From: Bdellovibrionales bacterium
GTDB lineage: Bacteria > Bdellovibrionota > UBA1018
Length of the DNA stretch: 64,000 bases
Assembly (NCBI GenBank): GCA_018266355.1
Contig: JAFEAP010000011.1
Location: 62,001 to 126,000 of the forward strand
Reading direction: 5' to 3'
Shown: piece by piece, positions 9,301 to 17,029 of the stretch
Layout of the letters: each line of letters begins with the position of its first letter
Numbering within the stretch: position 1 is the stretch's first letter
Notes under the pieces: generated by a model
What the model was told of the DNA's origin: nothing
What the model saw: only the letters and a program-made list of their open reading frames with translations
Databases searched by the model: none
Program-made: the position numbers and the translations under genes

Positions 9301-9378
9301 CTCTTGGATCTCGCCGTTTTCCATGAGCGCGATGCGCGTCTCCGGCAGCGAAGCGTTTACGATCAGTTCAGTAGCCAT
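6322..9378 (-). CDS. rne: Ribonuclease E/G family endoribonuclease with large S1 insertion
   Basis: 1018 aa. The N-terminus (VNASLPETRIALMENG, then GIVGNIYKGRVTRVLPGMQAAFVDIG) starts the split S1 domain. The domain is interrupted at about residues 80-380 by an acidic, low-complexity insertion with a central Arg/Gly patch, and resumes at about 383 (VSIQDLLKEGQEVIVQI). The catalytic core follows, with SIDVNTGRYVG and IIILDLIDM supplying the metal-binding Asp residues, then the Zn-link CDSCSQC. The C-terminal ~200 residues are Arg/Gly-rich and disordered, a likely RNA-binding tail. It processes rRNA and mRNA. It is the first gene of rne-prmA and has a 592-bp upstream region with hairpins. Confidence 0.93.
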   Translation of the reverse strand: MATELIVNASLPETRIALMENGEIQEILIERAQGKGIVGNIYKGRVTRVLPGMQAAFVDIGLEKAAFLYVDDVFVHSDIWKEEEGTPEEEGGEESGGEEAALAAGESAGEASGETSGESGEGSAADAHAHDGSEDVRDFSDEEAEDLEDEAEEALAQHPELLSEEDAEEEMAAHLEDDEDDEDDEGDPVGMGEDDENPPKDTVAPSKDDDYAEPDDHAEGDEDAGPAEEGSAGGGEAQAGAPGEGGQGAGSDRGDRGRRRRRGRRGGRNRRRGREEGGESTGGPRIQAAGTKENADNAEYPESYRQQVSEEGDVESDRSEMSAQGEASGSTAEEESNRPTGASVGPIRPAAAGDNKKSRPEFRENRGRDRKIKSKQSMRPSRMNVSIQDLLKEGQEVIVQIAKDPIATKGARLTCHISLPGRHLVCMPTIDHVGVSRRIEKDEERRRLREYVDRNRPKGLGFIVRTATSSGKTKAEARIKQDIDYLSALWSEIKSKANQVQAPALVYEDLNSILRAIRDWVNEDIDKIVVDSRYHYNDVQRFVRNFMPGIGSKIDLYQGDLPIFDTYGISTELARGLERKVWLKSGGYLVIDQAEALVSIDVNTGRYVGKKSLEDTILKTNLEAVKEIAYQLRLRNCGGIIILDLIDMEREDNKLRVYRALEEELAKDRSRPQISKISELGLVEMTRKRTRDTMVRALCDSCSQCEGKGYIKSKLTVAYEIMREIEREGISEDSPKLLIQAHPEVIDILAIDERESLDALEKRYKKQIYLQAVQDLHPEQYELIGDKRSRKSRSEEQLLERARELAQTNDPRRGRRRDRGRGKDRNRDRDGERKSGGRDRNRGENRHASDRPRISIRPGGAEGAPAEGGEHPNVYAHDNAGAGGESNGNVRPPMDENMSEEDRLAYLRAQAAQDAAIAGGGAQNQNRGPGRFGREGGQGGGNGAGGERGDRGGRRGRRGRRGGRGRFQRGTRGEGQSAGGPTPNSGGEGGGNGGGDSGGSSGDGGSGGGGGDHSNPPA

Positions 9379-9970
9379 GGTTCCTCCGTGGATTTCCGTT
9401 TCGGACGGAAGATCGACGGAAGCGAAAGAATCAGGCCGAGGCGAAGAGGATCAAAGGACACCGGCCCGCCGAAACGAGTCCGCCGCATACGGCGTTCGCT
9501 TCGTGGTTTCGGGCGGATTTTTCGGAGGGTCCGAACAAAATGTCCAAAGGGTTCTCTTTATACTCGGGAAGGGATTCGGCGATCTCTCGCGGCGACTCTC
9601 GTTTCCCGGTCGCTTCGGCTGCTTGTTTCTATCGCTTCAAGCGTCTAGATCCGCAGTCCGGTTAATTTAAAAAACTTTCCAATTCTCGATCGGCTCGGCG
9701 GAGGGCGGGACTCGCCTCTCAGGTCCTTTTTGTTACCGTTTCGCCAAACCTAACTCTCAACAAAAACTCGGTAAGGTCTTTCGATTTCCGGGATTCGGCG
9801 CTTCAGCTATTCCAGCGCAACCCTTCCGGATTTCTTTAATGATACTACAGAGCTAACGAATCCGGCTGGACACCGCAATTTAAAAGTGAGAATCGGAACG
9901 CACGTTTGACCTAGTGCTTCAATTTCCCTGTCCCGGAAGTCCCGCGTGGAAACCGAACACGAATAGAGCC
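9379..9970. promoter_or_regulatory. Divergent intergenic region between rne and deoC
   Basis: 592 bp without a convincing gene. The half next to rne holds two perfect small hairpins, 9481-9494 (CGCCG-CATA-CGGCG) and 9521-9535 (TTCGGA-GGG-TCCGAA), that would lie in the rne 5' leader. The middle is relatively AT-rich (around 9661-9680 and 9840-9900). A TTTGAC at 9904-9909 could serve as a -35 for deoC. A 7-bp dyad (CCGGATT / AATCCGG) lies near 9828-9866. Structured rne leaders mediate autoregulation in enterobacteria; that this one does is inference. Confidence 0.45.
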
Positions 9971-10777
9971 ATGAAATCTTTAAGAGAAGAGATCCAAGCC
10001 GCGATCGCCGCTCACACCGGTCCGCTCGGTCGTTTCGACCCGGCAGGTTCTACCACCCTTATGGAATTAATGCGCGCCGCAGAAACGGGCTCGCTTCCCG
10101 GTCCCGAGCTCGCACGCCGGATCGATCACACCCTCCTCAAGGCCGACGCCCGGCACGACGAGTTCGAGAAGCTCGCGACGGAAGCCCGAACGCATTCGTT
10201 CGCGTCGGTCTGCGTGAATTCCGGTCGACTGCCCGAGGTCGTTTCCCGACTCGCCGGCTCCCCGGTGCTTCCGATCGCGGTCGTCGGATTTCCGCTCGGC
10301 GCGATGGAAACCGAGGCGAAAGTCGCGGAAACCCGCCGCGCGCTCGACCTCGGCGCGAAGGAAATCGACATGGTCCTCGCCATCGGGGTCCTGAAGGACG
10401 GCGCGTACGAGGGCGTCGAAAAGGACGTCGAAGCCGTCGTCGCGGCCGCGAAAACCAGGAAAATCCCGGTGAAAGTCATCCTCGAGACCTGCCTCCTCAC
10501 CCGCGAGGAGAAGATCGCGGCCTGCGTGATCGCGAAGCGCGCGGGCGCGGCGTTCGTGAAAACCTCGACCGGTTTCGCGGCCGCGGGCGCGACCGTCGAG
10601 GACATCCGGCTGATGCGGACGGTGGTGGGCCCGGACATGGGCGTGAAGGCGTCGGGCGGGATCCGCACCCGGGCGGACGCCCTGAAAATGATCGCCGAAG
10701 GGGCCGACCGGATCGGCGCTTCGGCCTCCGTCGCGATCGCCACCGCTGGAATTTCGGCGGAATCCGGCGGATACTGA
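9971..10777 (+). CDS. deoC: Deoxyribose-phosphate aldolase
   Basis: 268 aa from the ATG at 9971; a GTG at 9914 in frame would add 19 residues without family similarity. It cleaves 2-deoxyribose-5-phosphate to acetaldehyde and glyceraldehyde-3-phosphate. Visible motifs: [11 protein letters not shown], the Schiff-base lysine in [10 protein letters not shown] (about residue 197), a second active-site lysine in [10 protein letters not shown] (about 226), and EIDMVLAIG with the conserved Asp. It is the first gene of deoC-deoB-deoA-pnp-cdd-mscS; deoB begins 23 nt downstream. Confidence 0.95.
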   Translation: MKSLREEIQAAIAAHTGPLGRFDPAGSTTLMELMRAAETGSLPGPELARRIDHTLLKADARHDEFEKLATEARTHSFASVCVNSGRLPEVVSRLAGSPVLPIAVVGFPLGAMETEAKVAETRRALDLGAKEIDMVLAIGVLKDGAYEGVEKDVEAVVAAAKTRKIPVKVILETCLLTREEKIAACVIAKRAGAAFVKTSTGFAAAGATVEDIRLMRTVVGPDMGVKASGGIRTRADALKMIAEGADRIGASASVAIATAGISAESGGY

Positions 10778-10800
10778 TCGCCCTTTTAAGGAGTTTAACC

Positions 10801-12045
10801 ATGGCCCAGACGAACTCGAAATTCGACCGCGTGATCCTCGTCGTCCTCGACGGCGTCGGCGCCGGCGAGCTGCCCGACGCGAAGGCCTACGGCGACACGG
10901 ATTCGAACACGCTCGGGAACCTCGCCCGGGTGCTGAAGGAAAAGACGGGCCGCACGCTGAACCTCCCGAACCTCGGCCGCCTCGGCATCGGGAACATCAC
11001 CTCGATCGCGGGCGTCGCCCCGAAGAAGGCCGGCGAGGGCGCCGGCGCGTTCGGAAAAGCGCGCGAACTCTCGAACGGGAAGGACACGACGTCGGGTCAC
11101 TGGGAAATGGCGGGCCTCGTCGTCGAGCAGCCGTTCCGTACCTACCCGGACGGGTTCTCCGCCGAAGTGATGGCGGCCTGGGTGAAGGAATGCGGGCTGC
11201 CGGGTTACCTCGGGAACAAGGCCGCTTCGGGCACGGAAATCATCGAAGAGCTCGGGCGCGAGCACCTGGCGACCGGAAAGCCGATCGTCTACACGAGCGC
11301 GGACAGCGTATGGCAAATCGCGGCCCACGAAGAAGCGTTCGGCCTCCAGCGCCTTTACGACATCTCGAAAGCCGCGCGGAAAATCTGCGACGGGATGGGC
11401 ATCTCGCGCGTGATCGCGCGCCCCTTCGTCGGCAATCCGGATAAAGGCACGCCGTTCAAACGCACTTACAACCGAAAGGACCTCGCCCAACACCCGTTCG
11501 GCAAGACCGTCCTCGACCTCCTCGTCGACGCCGGCGTCCCGACCCTCGGCATCGGAAAAATCTCCTCGATCTACGCCGGCCACGGGATCCAGAAGAACAT
11601 CGATACCGCGGGCAATACCGACGGCATCCGCGTACTGATCGAGCAGATGAAGACGACGAAAAAGGGCCTCATCTTCTGCAACCTGATCGACTTCGACATG
11701 CTCTACGGCCACCGCCGCGACGTCGTCGGTTTCGCCGACGCGCTCGAAGAATACGACCGCGCGATGCCGGCGATCCTCGCCGAGATGGGGCCGCGCGACC
11801 TGCTATTGATGTCCGCCGACCATGGAAACGATCCGACTTACCGCGGATCGGACCACACCCGCGAATTCATCCCGCTGCTCGCCTATTCACCCGCGACGCG
11901 AGCTCCCGGTCCGTTCGACCTCGGCGTCCGCGGAACCTTCGGCGACATCGGCGCGACGGTGCTCGAAGCGCTCGCCGGAGACGCCGCCCGGAGCACGGGC
12001 GCGAAGCTCGCCGGAGAATCCTTCCTGGCGAAGCTCACGAATTGA
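10801..12045 (+). CDS. deoB: Phosphopentomutase
   Basis: 414 aa, the normal DeoB length. It interconverts (deoxy)ribose-1-phosphate and -5-phosphate. It belongs to the alkaline-phosphatase superfamily: metal-binding [14 protein letters not shown] at the N-terminus, the phosphorylated Thr in [11 protein letters not shown], and metal ligands in SADHGNDPT and SDHTREFIP near the C-terminus. An AAGGAG site precedes the ATG. It links the phosphorylases downstream to DeoC upstream. Confidence 0.96.
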   Translation: MAQTNSKFDRVILVVLDGVGAGELPDAKAYGDTDSNTLGNLARVLKEKTGRTLNLPNLGRLGIGNITSIAGVAPKKAGEGAGAFGKARELSNGKDTTSGHWEMAGLVVEQPFRTYPDGFSAEVMAAWVKECGLPGYLGNKAASGTEIIEELGREHLATGKPIVYTSADSVWQIAAHEEAFGLQRLYDISKAARKICDGMGISRVIARPFVGNPDKGTPFKRTYNRKDLAQHPFGKTVLDLLVDAGVPTLGIGKISSIYAGHGIQKNIDTAGNTDGIRVLIEQMKTTKKGLIFCNLIDFDMLYGHRRDVVGFADALEEYDRAMPAILAEMGPRDLLLMSADHGNDPTYRGSDHTREFIPLLAYSPATRAPGPFDLGVRGTFGDIGATVLEALAGDAARSTGAKLAGESFLAKLTN

Positions 12046-12079
12046 AACTTCAGCCCGAGAAAGCGCAACCGAGAATCGA

Positions 12080-13438
12080 ATGACCGCGAAAACCGCTTCC
12101 GATCCATCGCCCAAGAAAACCGTCCCGCAGTTCCACCCCGCCGTGATCATCCAGCGGAAGCGCGACGGCGAAGTCCTGACCGACGCCGAGATCCGCTTCC
12201 TCATCGCGGGTCTGCTCGACGGGTCGGTCGCCGATTACCAGCTCTCGGCCTTCCTGATGGCGGTCTATTTCAAGGGCATGACCCCCGAAGAGACCGTCTC
12301 CTTCACGCGCGCGATGCTCGAAAGCGGTGAACGCTACGACTTTTCCGACATCCCGGGCGCGAAAGTCGACAAGCACTCGACGGGCGGCATCGGCGACAAA
12401 GTCTCGATGATCCTCGCCCCGCTCGCCGCCGCCTGCGGGGTCGTCGTTCCGATGATGGCCGGCCGCGGGCTCGGTCATACCGGGGGCACGCTCGATAAAC
12501 TCGAATCGATCCCGGGGTTCTCGGTGAAACTCCCGCCGGAGAAATTCCGCGCGGCGCTGAAGTCGGTCGGCTGCGCGATCATCGGCCAGACCGAGATGAC
12601 GGCGCCCGCCGACCGGAAGCTCTACGCCCTCCGCGACGTGACGGGCACGATCGAAAGTTTGCCCCTCATCTGCGGTTCGATCCTCTCGAAGAAACTCGCC
12701 GAGGGCGCCGAAGCGCTCGTGCTCGACGTGAAGGTCGGTTCGGGCGCCTTCATGAAATCGAAGGACCAGGCGAAGAAACTCGCGCGGGCCCTGATCACCG
12801 TCGCGAAGAAGTCGGGGCTCAAATGCCGCGCGGTGCTCACGAACATGGACCAGCCGCTCGGGAACGCCGTCGGAAACGCGATCGAGATGATCGAATGCAT
12901 CGAGATGCTGAAGACCGGCTCGGGTCCGACCGACCTGAAGGAAGTCACGATCCAACTCACCGCCCAGATGCTCGAGGCCGCCGGAAAAGTCCGCACCGTC
13001 GCCGAAGGGCGCAAACTCGCGACGGAGAAACTCATGGACGGCTCGGCTTGGAAGAAATTCCAGCAGATGGTCGAGTTCCAAGGCGGAACCCTCCGGGTGA
13101 TCCACGACACCTCGCTTTTCGCGAAGGCACCGAAAAAGGCGGAGTGGAAGGCCGCCCGGCGCGGGTACATCACGAAAATGGATTGCGAGGAAATCGGTCG
13201 CATGATCGTCGACCTCGGCGGTGGACGGAAAAAGACGAGCGACGTCGTCGATTCGGCGATCGGCTTCTATTTCCATAAGAAACTCGGCGCGAAAGTCGCG
13301 GCCGGCGAACCGATCGTGACCGCGTACCTGCCGGACGGCCTCGACATCCCGGCGTGGGAGCGGCGGTTCCTCTCGGCCCTCACCATCAGCCCGCAACGGA
13401 AACCCGTGCCGAAGCTGATCTTGGAGACGCTCAGCTGA
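12080..13438 (+). CDS. deoA: Thymidine/pyrimidine-nucleoside phosphorylase
   Basis: 452 aa from ATG 12080; the reading frame is open further upstream but similarity starts here. It performs phosphorolysis of (deoxy)pyrimidine nucleosides. Signature features: KHSTGGIGDKVS phosphate-binding loop, MMAGRGLGHTGGTLDKLE, and DVKVGSGAFMKS. The stop overlaps the start of pnp by one base, indicating translational coupling. The choice between deoA (thymidine) and pdp (broad pyrimidine) substrate range cannot be made by eye. Confidence 0.92.
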   Translation: MTAKTASDPSPKKTVPQFHPAVIIQRKRDGEVLTDAEIRFLIAGLLDGSVADYQLSAFLMAVYFKGMTPEETVSFTRAMLESGERYDFSDIPGAKVDKHSTGGIGDKVSMILAPLAAACGVVVPMMAGRGLGHTGGTLDKLESIPGFSVKLPPEKFRAALKSVGCAIIGQTEMTAPADRKLYALRDVTGTIESLPLICGSILSKKLAEGAEALVLDVKVGSGAFMKSKDQAKKLARALITVAKKSGLKCRAVLTNMDQPLGNAVGNAIEMIECIEMLKTGSGPTDLKEVTIQLTAQMLEAAGKVRTVAEGRKLATEKLMDGSAWKKFQQMVEFQGGTLRVIHDTSLFAKAPKKAEWKAARRGYITKMDCEEIGRMIVDLGGGRKKTSDVVDSAIGFYFHKKLGAKVAAGEPIVTAYLPDGLDIPAWERRFLSALTISPQRKPVPKLILETLS

Positions 13439-14289
13439 TGGCGAAGGTTTACGACCATATCCTCGAGTCCGTCCGCGCGATTCGGGACCGCATCGCCGCC
13501 GCCCAGCCGGGCTTCGCGCCCGAGATCGGCGTCGTGCTCGGATCCGGGCTCGGCCCGATCGCGAACCGAATCGAGAATCCGGTCGTGATCCCGTACACCG
13601 ATATCCCGAATTTTCACGGCACCTCGGTCGAAGGCCACGCCGGAAAAATGATTCTCGGGAAATTCCACGGCGTGCCGAGCGTCTTCCTCCAGGGACGCTT
13701 CCACGTCTACGAGGGATACGACATGTCGGACGTCGTTTTTCCGACGCGCACGATTTGCGCGATGGGGATCAAGACCCTCCTCCTAACGAACGCTTCCGGC
13801 GGGATCAACACGCGTTATCGTCCCGGCGACATCATGATCATCGAGGATCACATCAATCTCATGGGCGACAATCCGCTCAAGGGTCCGAACCTGACCCAAC
13901 TCGGTCCGCGCTTTCCGGACATGACGGAAGCCTATTCCGCGGAATGCGTTCGCATCCTCGAATCGACGGCCGACGAACTCGGCATCGCGGTCCAAAAGGG
14001 AGTCTACGCGGGCGTCCTCGGCCCGACCTACGAAACGCCCGCCGAAGTCCGGATGCTCCGCACGCTCGGCGGGGACGCCGTCGGGATGTCGACCGTGCCC
14101 GAGGCGATCGCGGCGAACCACCTCGGCGTGCGCGTCGCGGGCCTCGCGTGCATCACGAACCTCGCGGCCGGGCTTTCGCCGCGGAAACTGACCCACGCCG
14201 AAGTGGTCGAGAACGTGAAACTCAGCGTGGAGAGCCTCGACCAGATCCTCGAAAAGGCCGTCCCGAAGCTGAAATACGGAAAGAAATGA
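13438..14289 (+). CDS. pnp: Purine nucleoside phosphorylase, trimeric class
   Basis: 283 aa from the ATG that overlaps the deoA stop (TGATG). It phosphorolyses inosine, guanosine and deoxy forms. Class I (trimeric, PNP/MTAP) motifs: VVLGSGLGPI phosphate loop, GRFHVYEGY, LTNASGGINTRYRPGDIMII, GPTYETPAEVRML, GMSTVPEAIAA and the purine-site CITNLAAGLS. The symbol is shared with polynucleotide phosphorylase in some naming schemes (punA/deoD2 are alternatives). It overlaps cdd by four bases. Confidence 0.94.
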   Translation: MAKVYDHILESVRAIRDRIAAAQPGFAPEIGVVLGSGLGPIANRIENPVVIPYTDIPNFHGTSVEGHAGKMILGKFHGVPSVFLQGRFHVYEGYDMSDVVFPTRTICAMGIKTLLLTNASGGINTRYRPGDIMIIEDHINLMGDNPLKGPNLTQLGPRFPDMTEAYSAECVRILESTADELGIAVQKGVYAGVLGPTYETPAEVRMLRTLGGDAVGMSTVPEAIAANHLGVRVAGLACITNLAAGLSPRKLTHAEVVENVKLSVESLDQILEKAVPKLKYGKK

Positions 14290-14747
14290 TGAAGAACCTC
14301 ACGCGCGTCCCCGCCTCGTTGAAAAAGCTCTACGCCGTCGCGAAGAAGGCGCGACGGAACGCGCACGTTCCCCACTCGGGCTGCCAGGTCGGCGCCGCGA
14401 TCCGCCTCGCGAACGGGAAAGTCTACCCGGGATGCAACGTCGAGAACGCGAGCTACGGCGGAACCGTCTGCGCCGAGCGCGGCGCGCTCCAGACCGCGGT
14501 TTGCGCCGAGGGGAAGATCAAGGTGAAGGAAATCCTCGTCGTCACCGACGCGAGCCCGCCGTGGATGCCGTGCGGCCTCTGCCGCCAGGTGATCTCCGAG
14601 TTCGTCGCGGACGCCCCGGGCGGCGACATCGCGATTTATTCGACGAACCTGAAGGGTGAGATGCTCGCGACGACGTTCGCGAAGCTCTATCCCGGACTTT
14701 TCTCGCCCGCCGAGTTGAAAGCCGCCCAACGGAAAAAGAAACGCTGA
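14286..14747 (+). CDS. cdd: Cytidine deaminase
   Basis: 153 aa, the small tetrameric Cdd class. It deaminates (deoxy)cytidine to (deoxy)uridine, feeding DeoA. Zinc and catalytic residues are in NVENASYGGTVCAERGAL (CAE) and PCGLCRQ (PCxxC). The start uses the ATGATG that overlaps the pnp stop; either Met is possible. The C-terminus ends in a short Lys/Arg run. Confidence 0.95.
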   Translation: MMKNLTRVPASLKKLYAVAKKARRNAHVPHSGCQVGAAIRLANGKVYPGCNVENASYGGTVCAERGALQTAVCAEGKIKVKEILVVTDASPPWMPCGLCRQVISEFVADAPGGDIAIYSTNLKGEMLATTFAKLYPGLFSPAELKAAQRKKKR

Positions 14748-14749
14748 AA

Positions 14750-16378
14750 ATGGGATCGAACCGCATTCGCACGCTCCTCCGCTCGCTCGCGGTCTTCCTC
14801 GTCGTCTCCGGCGCCGGAGCGGCTCCCTCGTCCACGCCGCCCTCTCCCATCCGGCTCGGCGATCGCGAAATCGCGGTCCTGAGCGACCAGATCGGCAGTT
14901 TTTCCTCCGCCGAACGCGCGAAGGCCGCGACCGATCGGATCGAATCCTTCACGGCGAACCGGGTTCGCGACGCGGACGCGATCCAGGCGGTCGATTCCGA
15001 CCAAGGTACGAACATCGTCGCCGGCGACACGATCTTCTTCACGTTCACCGACGCCGACGCGAAAGCGATCGGAAAGCCGCGCGCGGAAGCCGCCGGAAAT
15101 TCGGCGGTCATCCTGCGCGACGCGATCCGCGCCGAACGAGAGGTCCGCAGCGACCGGAGCCTGCTCGTCGCCGGCGGGAAGGCGCTCGCCTCCACGCTCG
15201 CCCTCGCCTTGATCCTTTTCCTCTTCGGCCGGTTCTTCCCGGCGGCCGAGCGGACGATCTTCGCCTGGAAAGGGACGGTCATCCCTTCGATCCGGGTGAA
15301 AGGTCTCGAGATCCTCGGAGCCGACCGCATCGCGAAGATCCTCGCCTGGCTCCTCCAGACGACCCGACTGATCACGACGCTCCTCCTGATCTATTTCTAC
15401 GTCCCGCTCGTGCTCAGCTTCTTTCCGTGGACCGCGAATTTCGCGCCGAAGCTTTACGGATACCTTTGGAAGCCCGTGAAAGTCGCGGGCGACGTCGTCC
15501 TCGGCTACGCGCCGAATCTCCTCTTCATCGCGCTCATCGCCGTCGGGACGCGTTACCTCCTCAAATTCGTGCGCTTCGTCTTCAGCGAGATCGGCGCCGG
15601 AACCATCACCTTTTCGGGCTTCCACCGCGACTGGGTCGATCCGACGTATAAACTCGTGCGGCTGCTCATCCTCGCGCTCGCGCTCGTCGTGATGTTCCCC
15701 TACCTGCCGGGGTCGGGTTCGCCCGCCTTCCAGGGCGTTTCCGTTTTCCTCGGACTGCTCCTCTCGTTCGGGTCCTCGTCCGCGATCGCGAACATCGTCG
15801 CAGGAATCGTCCTCACCTATATGCGCCCGTTCCGAGTCGGCGACCGCGTGAAGATCGCGGACACGATGGGCGACGTGACCGAGAAAAGCCTCCTCGTCAC
15901 CCGCGTCCGGACGATCAAGAACGTCGAGATCACCGTCCCGAACTCCCTCGTCCTCGGGAACCACATCGTGAACTACAGCGCCGAAGCCGCGGGGCCGGGA
16001 TTGATCCTGAACACGTCGGTCACCATCGGATACGACGCTCCCTGGAAGACCGTCCACGCGCTCCTGATCGAGGCCGCGAAGAAGACCGGCGCGATCCTGA
16101 AGGATCCGGCTCCCTTCGTATTCCAAACGAGCCTCGACGATTTCTACGTCTCGTACGAGCTGAACGCCTACACCCGCGAAGCCCGGCGAATGGCGGCGAT
16201 CTATTCCGAACTCCACCAGAACATCCAGGACGCCTTCAACTCGGCCGGCGTCGAGATCATGTCCCCGCATTACGCCGCCCATCGCGACGGGAACGCGACG
16301 TCGATTCCCGCCGATCACCTGCCGAAGGACTACCGAGCGCCGCGGTTCCGAGTCACCCTCGACCCTCCAAACGGCTGA
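14750..16378 (+). CDS. MscS family mechanosensitive channel
   Basis: 542 aa. A signal-like N-terminus and a periplasmic region of about 130 residues precede several hydrophobic segments and the MscS core: the pore helix region (GVSVFLGLLLSFGSSSAIANIVAG), then the beta-domain motif YMRPFRVGDRVKIADTMGDV and TVPNSLVLGNHIVNYS. It lets solutes out on hypo-osmotic shock. It begins 2 nt after the cdd stop, so it is apparently the last gene of the nucleoside operon. Its 3' end overlaps the convergent Crp/Fnr gene by 26 bases. Confidence 0.9.
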   Translation: MGSNRIRTLLRSLAVFLVVSGAGAAPSSTPPSPIRLGDREIAVLSDQIGSFSSAERAKAATDRIESFTANRVRDADAIQAVDSDQGTNIVAGDTIFFTFTDADAKAIGKPRAEAAGNSAVILRDAIRAEREVRSDRSLLVAGGKALASTLALALILFLFGRFFPAAERTIFAWKGTVIPSIRVKGLEILGADRIAKILAWLLQTTRLITTLLLIYFYVPLVLSFFPWTANFAPKLYGYLWKPVKVAGDVVLGYAPNLLFIALIAVGTRYLLKFVRFVFSEIGAGTITFSGFHRDWVDPTYKLVRLLILALALVVMFPYLPGSGSPAFQGVSVFLGLLLSFGSSSAIANIVAGIVLTYMRPFRVGDRVKIADTMGDVTEKSLLVTRVRTIKNVEITVPNSLVLGNHIVNYSAEAAGPGLILNTSVTIGYDAPWKTVHALLIEAAKKTGAILKDPAPFVFQTSLDDFYVSYELNAYTREARRMAAIYSELHQNIQDAFNSAGVEIMSPHYAAHRDGNATSIPADHLPKDYRAPRFRVTLDPPNG

Positions 16379-16931
16379 GGCTCACCGGAGTGATGCCGAG
16401 GTAAGCCGCGATGTCCTGCTTACGGAGTCGACCGAGCAGGTGGGGAAATCGCGCCTTGAAACGCGCGTAGCGCTCGGGAGCGGAAAACTTGAGCAGCTCC
16501 ATCTCCCGGTCCTCGCGGTTCAGAAAGTGGAAATCCGCGAGCCGCTTCGCGACGGCGAGCCACCGAGGGTTCGTCCGCGTGAGTGCCTCGATCGCGTCGT
16601 ATTCGACGGAAAGCGCTTCGGTCTCCTCGAGCGCCTCCATCGTATAGGTACAAGCCTCGTCGCGCAGGATCGCCGCGTACGGCGTCGTGCTCTGGCCTTC
16701 CCAGACGAACTCCTTCACGAATTCCTTTCCGTCCTCGGTCGCGTAGGATTTCTTCAGGAGTCCGCGCTTGAGGAAGAGCACCTTCCGATACCGATCCCCT
16801 TCGCGGAACACCGTCGAGCGCGCGGGAAAGACCTCGCGGCGAACGGAGTCGGCGAGCGAGCCGAGGTCTTCCGGCCGGAAATCGGCGACTAGAGTTTTCA
16901 GGTATCGATAAACGCCTTCGAGTTCTTCCAT
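16353..16931 (-). CDS. Crp/Fnr family transcriptional regulator
   Basis: 192 aa. A cyclic-nucleotide-binding-type beta barrel (about residues 30-115, FREGDRYRKVLFLKRGLLKKSY) is followed by a long helix and a short C-terminal HTH (LRKQDIAAYLGITPVSLSRLEGRG). The phosphate-binding cassette of true cAMP-CRP (RxxE..GE.) is not clear, so cAMP binding is doubtful; it resembles the small Crp-like regulators common in many phyla. It diverges from the M14-like peptidase gene, with a perfect 16-bp palindrome between them. Confidence 0.82.
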   Translation of the reverse strand: MEELEGVYRYLKTLVADFRPEDLGSLADSVRREVFPARSTVFREGDRYRKVLFLKRGLLKKSYATEDGKEFVKEFVWEGQSTTPYAAILRDEACTYTMEALEETEALSVEYDAIEALTRTNPRWLAVAKRLADFHFLNREDREMELLKFSAPERYARFKARFPHLLGRLRKQDIAAYLGITPVSLSRLEGRG

Positions 16932-16980
16932 GCGCGGTTTTCCCCTCCTCCTAGCATAGAACGGGGTTCCGGCCGAATTT

Positions 16981-16996
16981 CTTATCCTAGGATAAG
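16981..16996. promoter_or_regulatory. Perfect 16-bp palindrome, candidate Crp/Fnr-type operator
   Basis: CTTATCCTAGGATAAG is its own reverse complement. It contains TTATC-N4-GATAA, the same half-site length and spacing as classical Fnr boxes (TTGAT-N4-ATCAA). It lies 50 bp upstream of the Crp/Fnr-like gene start and 34 bp upstream of the divergent peptidase gene. Binding by the adjacent regulator is inference. Confidence 0.5.
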
Positions 16997-17029
16997 GACC
17001 CCGCTCTCCGGCTCGCTTAGGTTGGCCGC

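Noticed and set aside
6340..9648. 1102-codon open frame antisense to rne
   Set aside because: It mirrors the GC-rich, low-complexity codon pattern of rne, has no domain of its own, and rne matches its family over its length.
9257..9670. 137-codon plus-strand frame across the rne start and leader
   Set aside because: Starts inside rne antisense, has no ribosome site and reads as random sequence beyond the gene.
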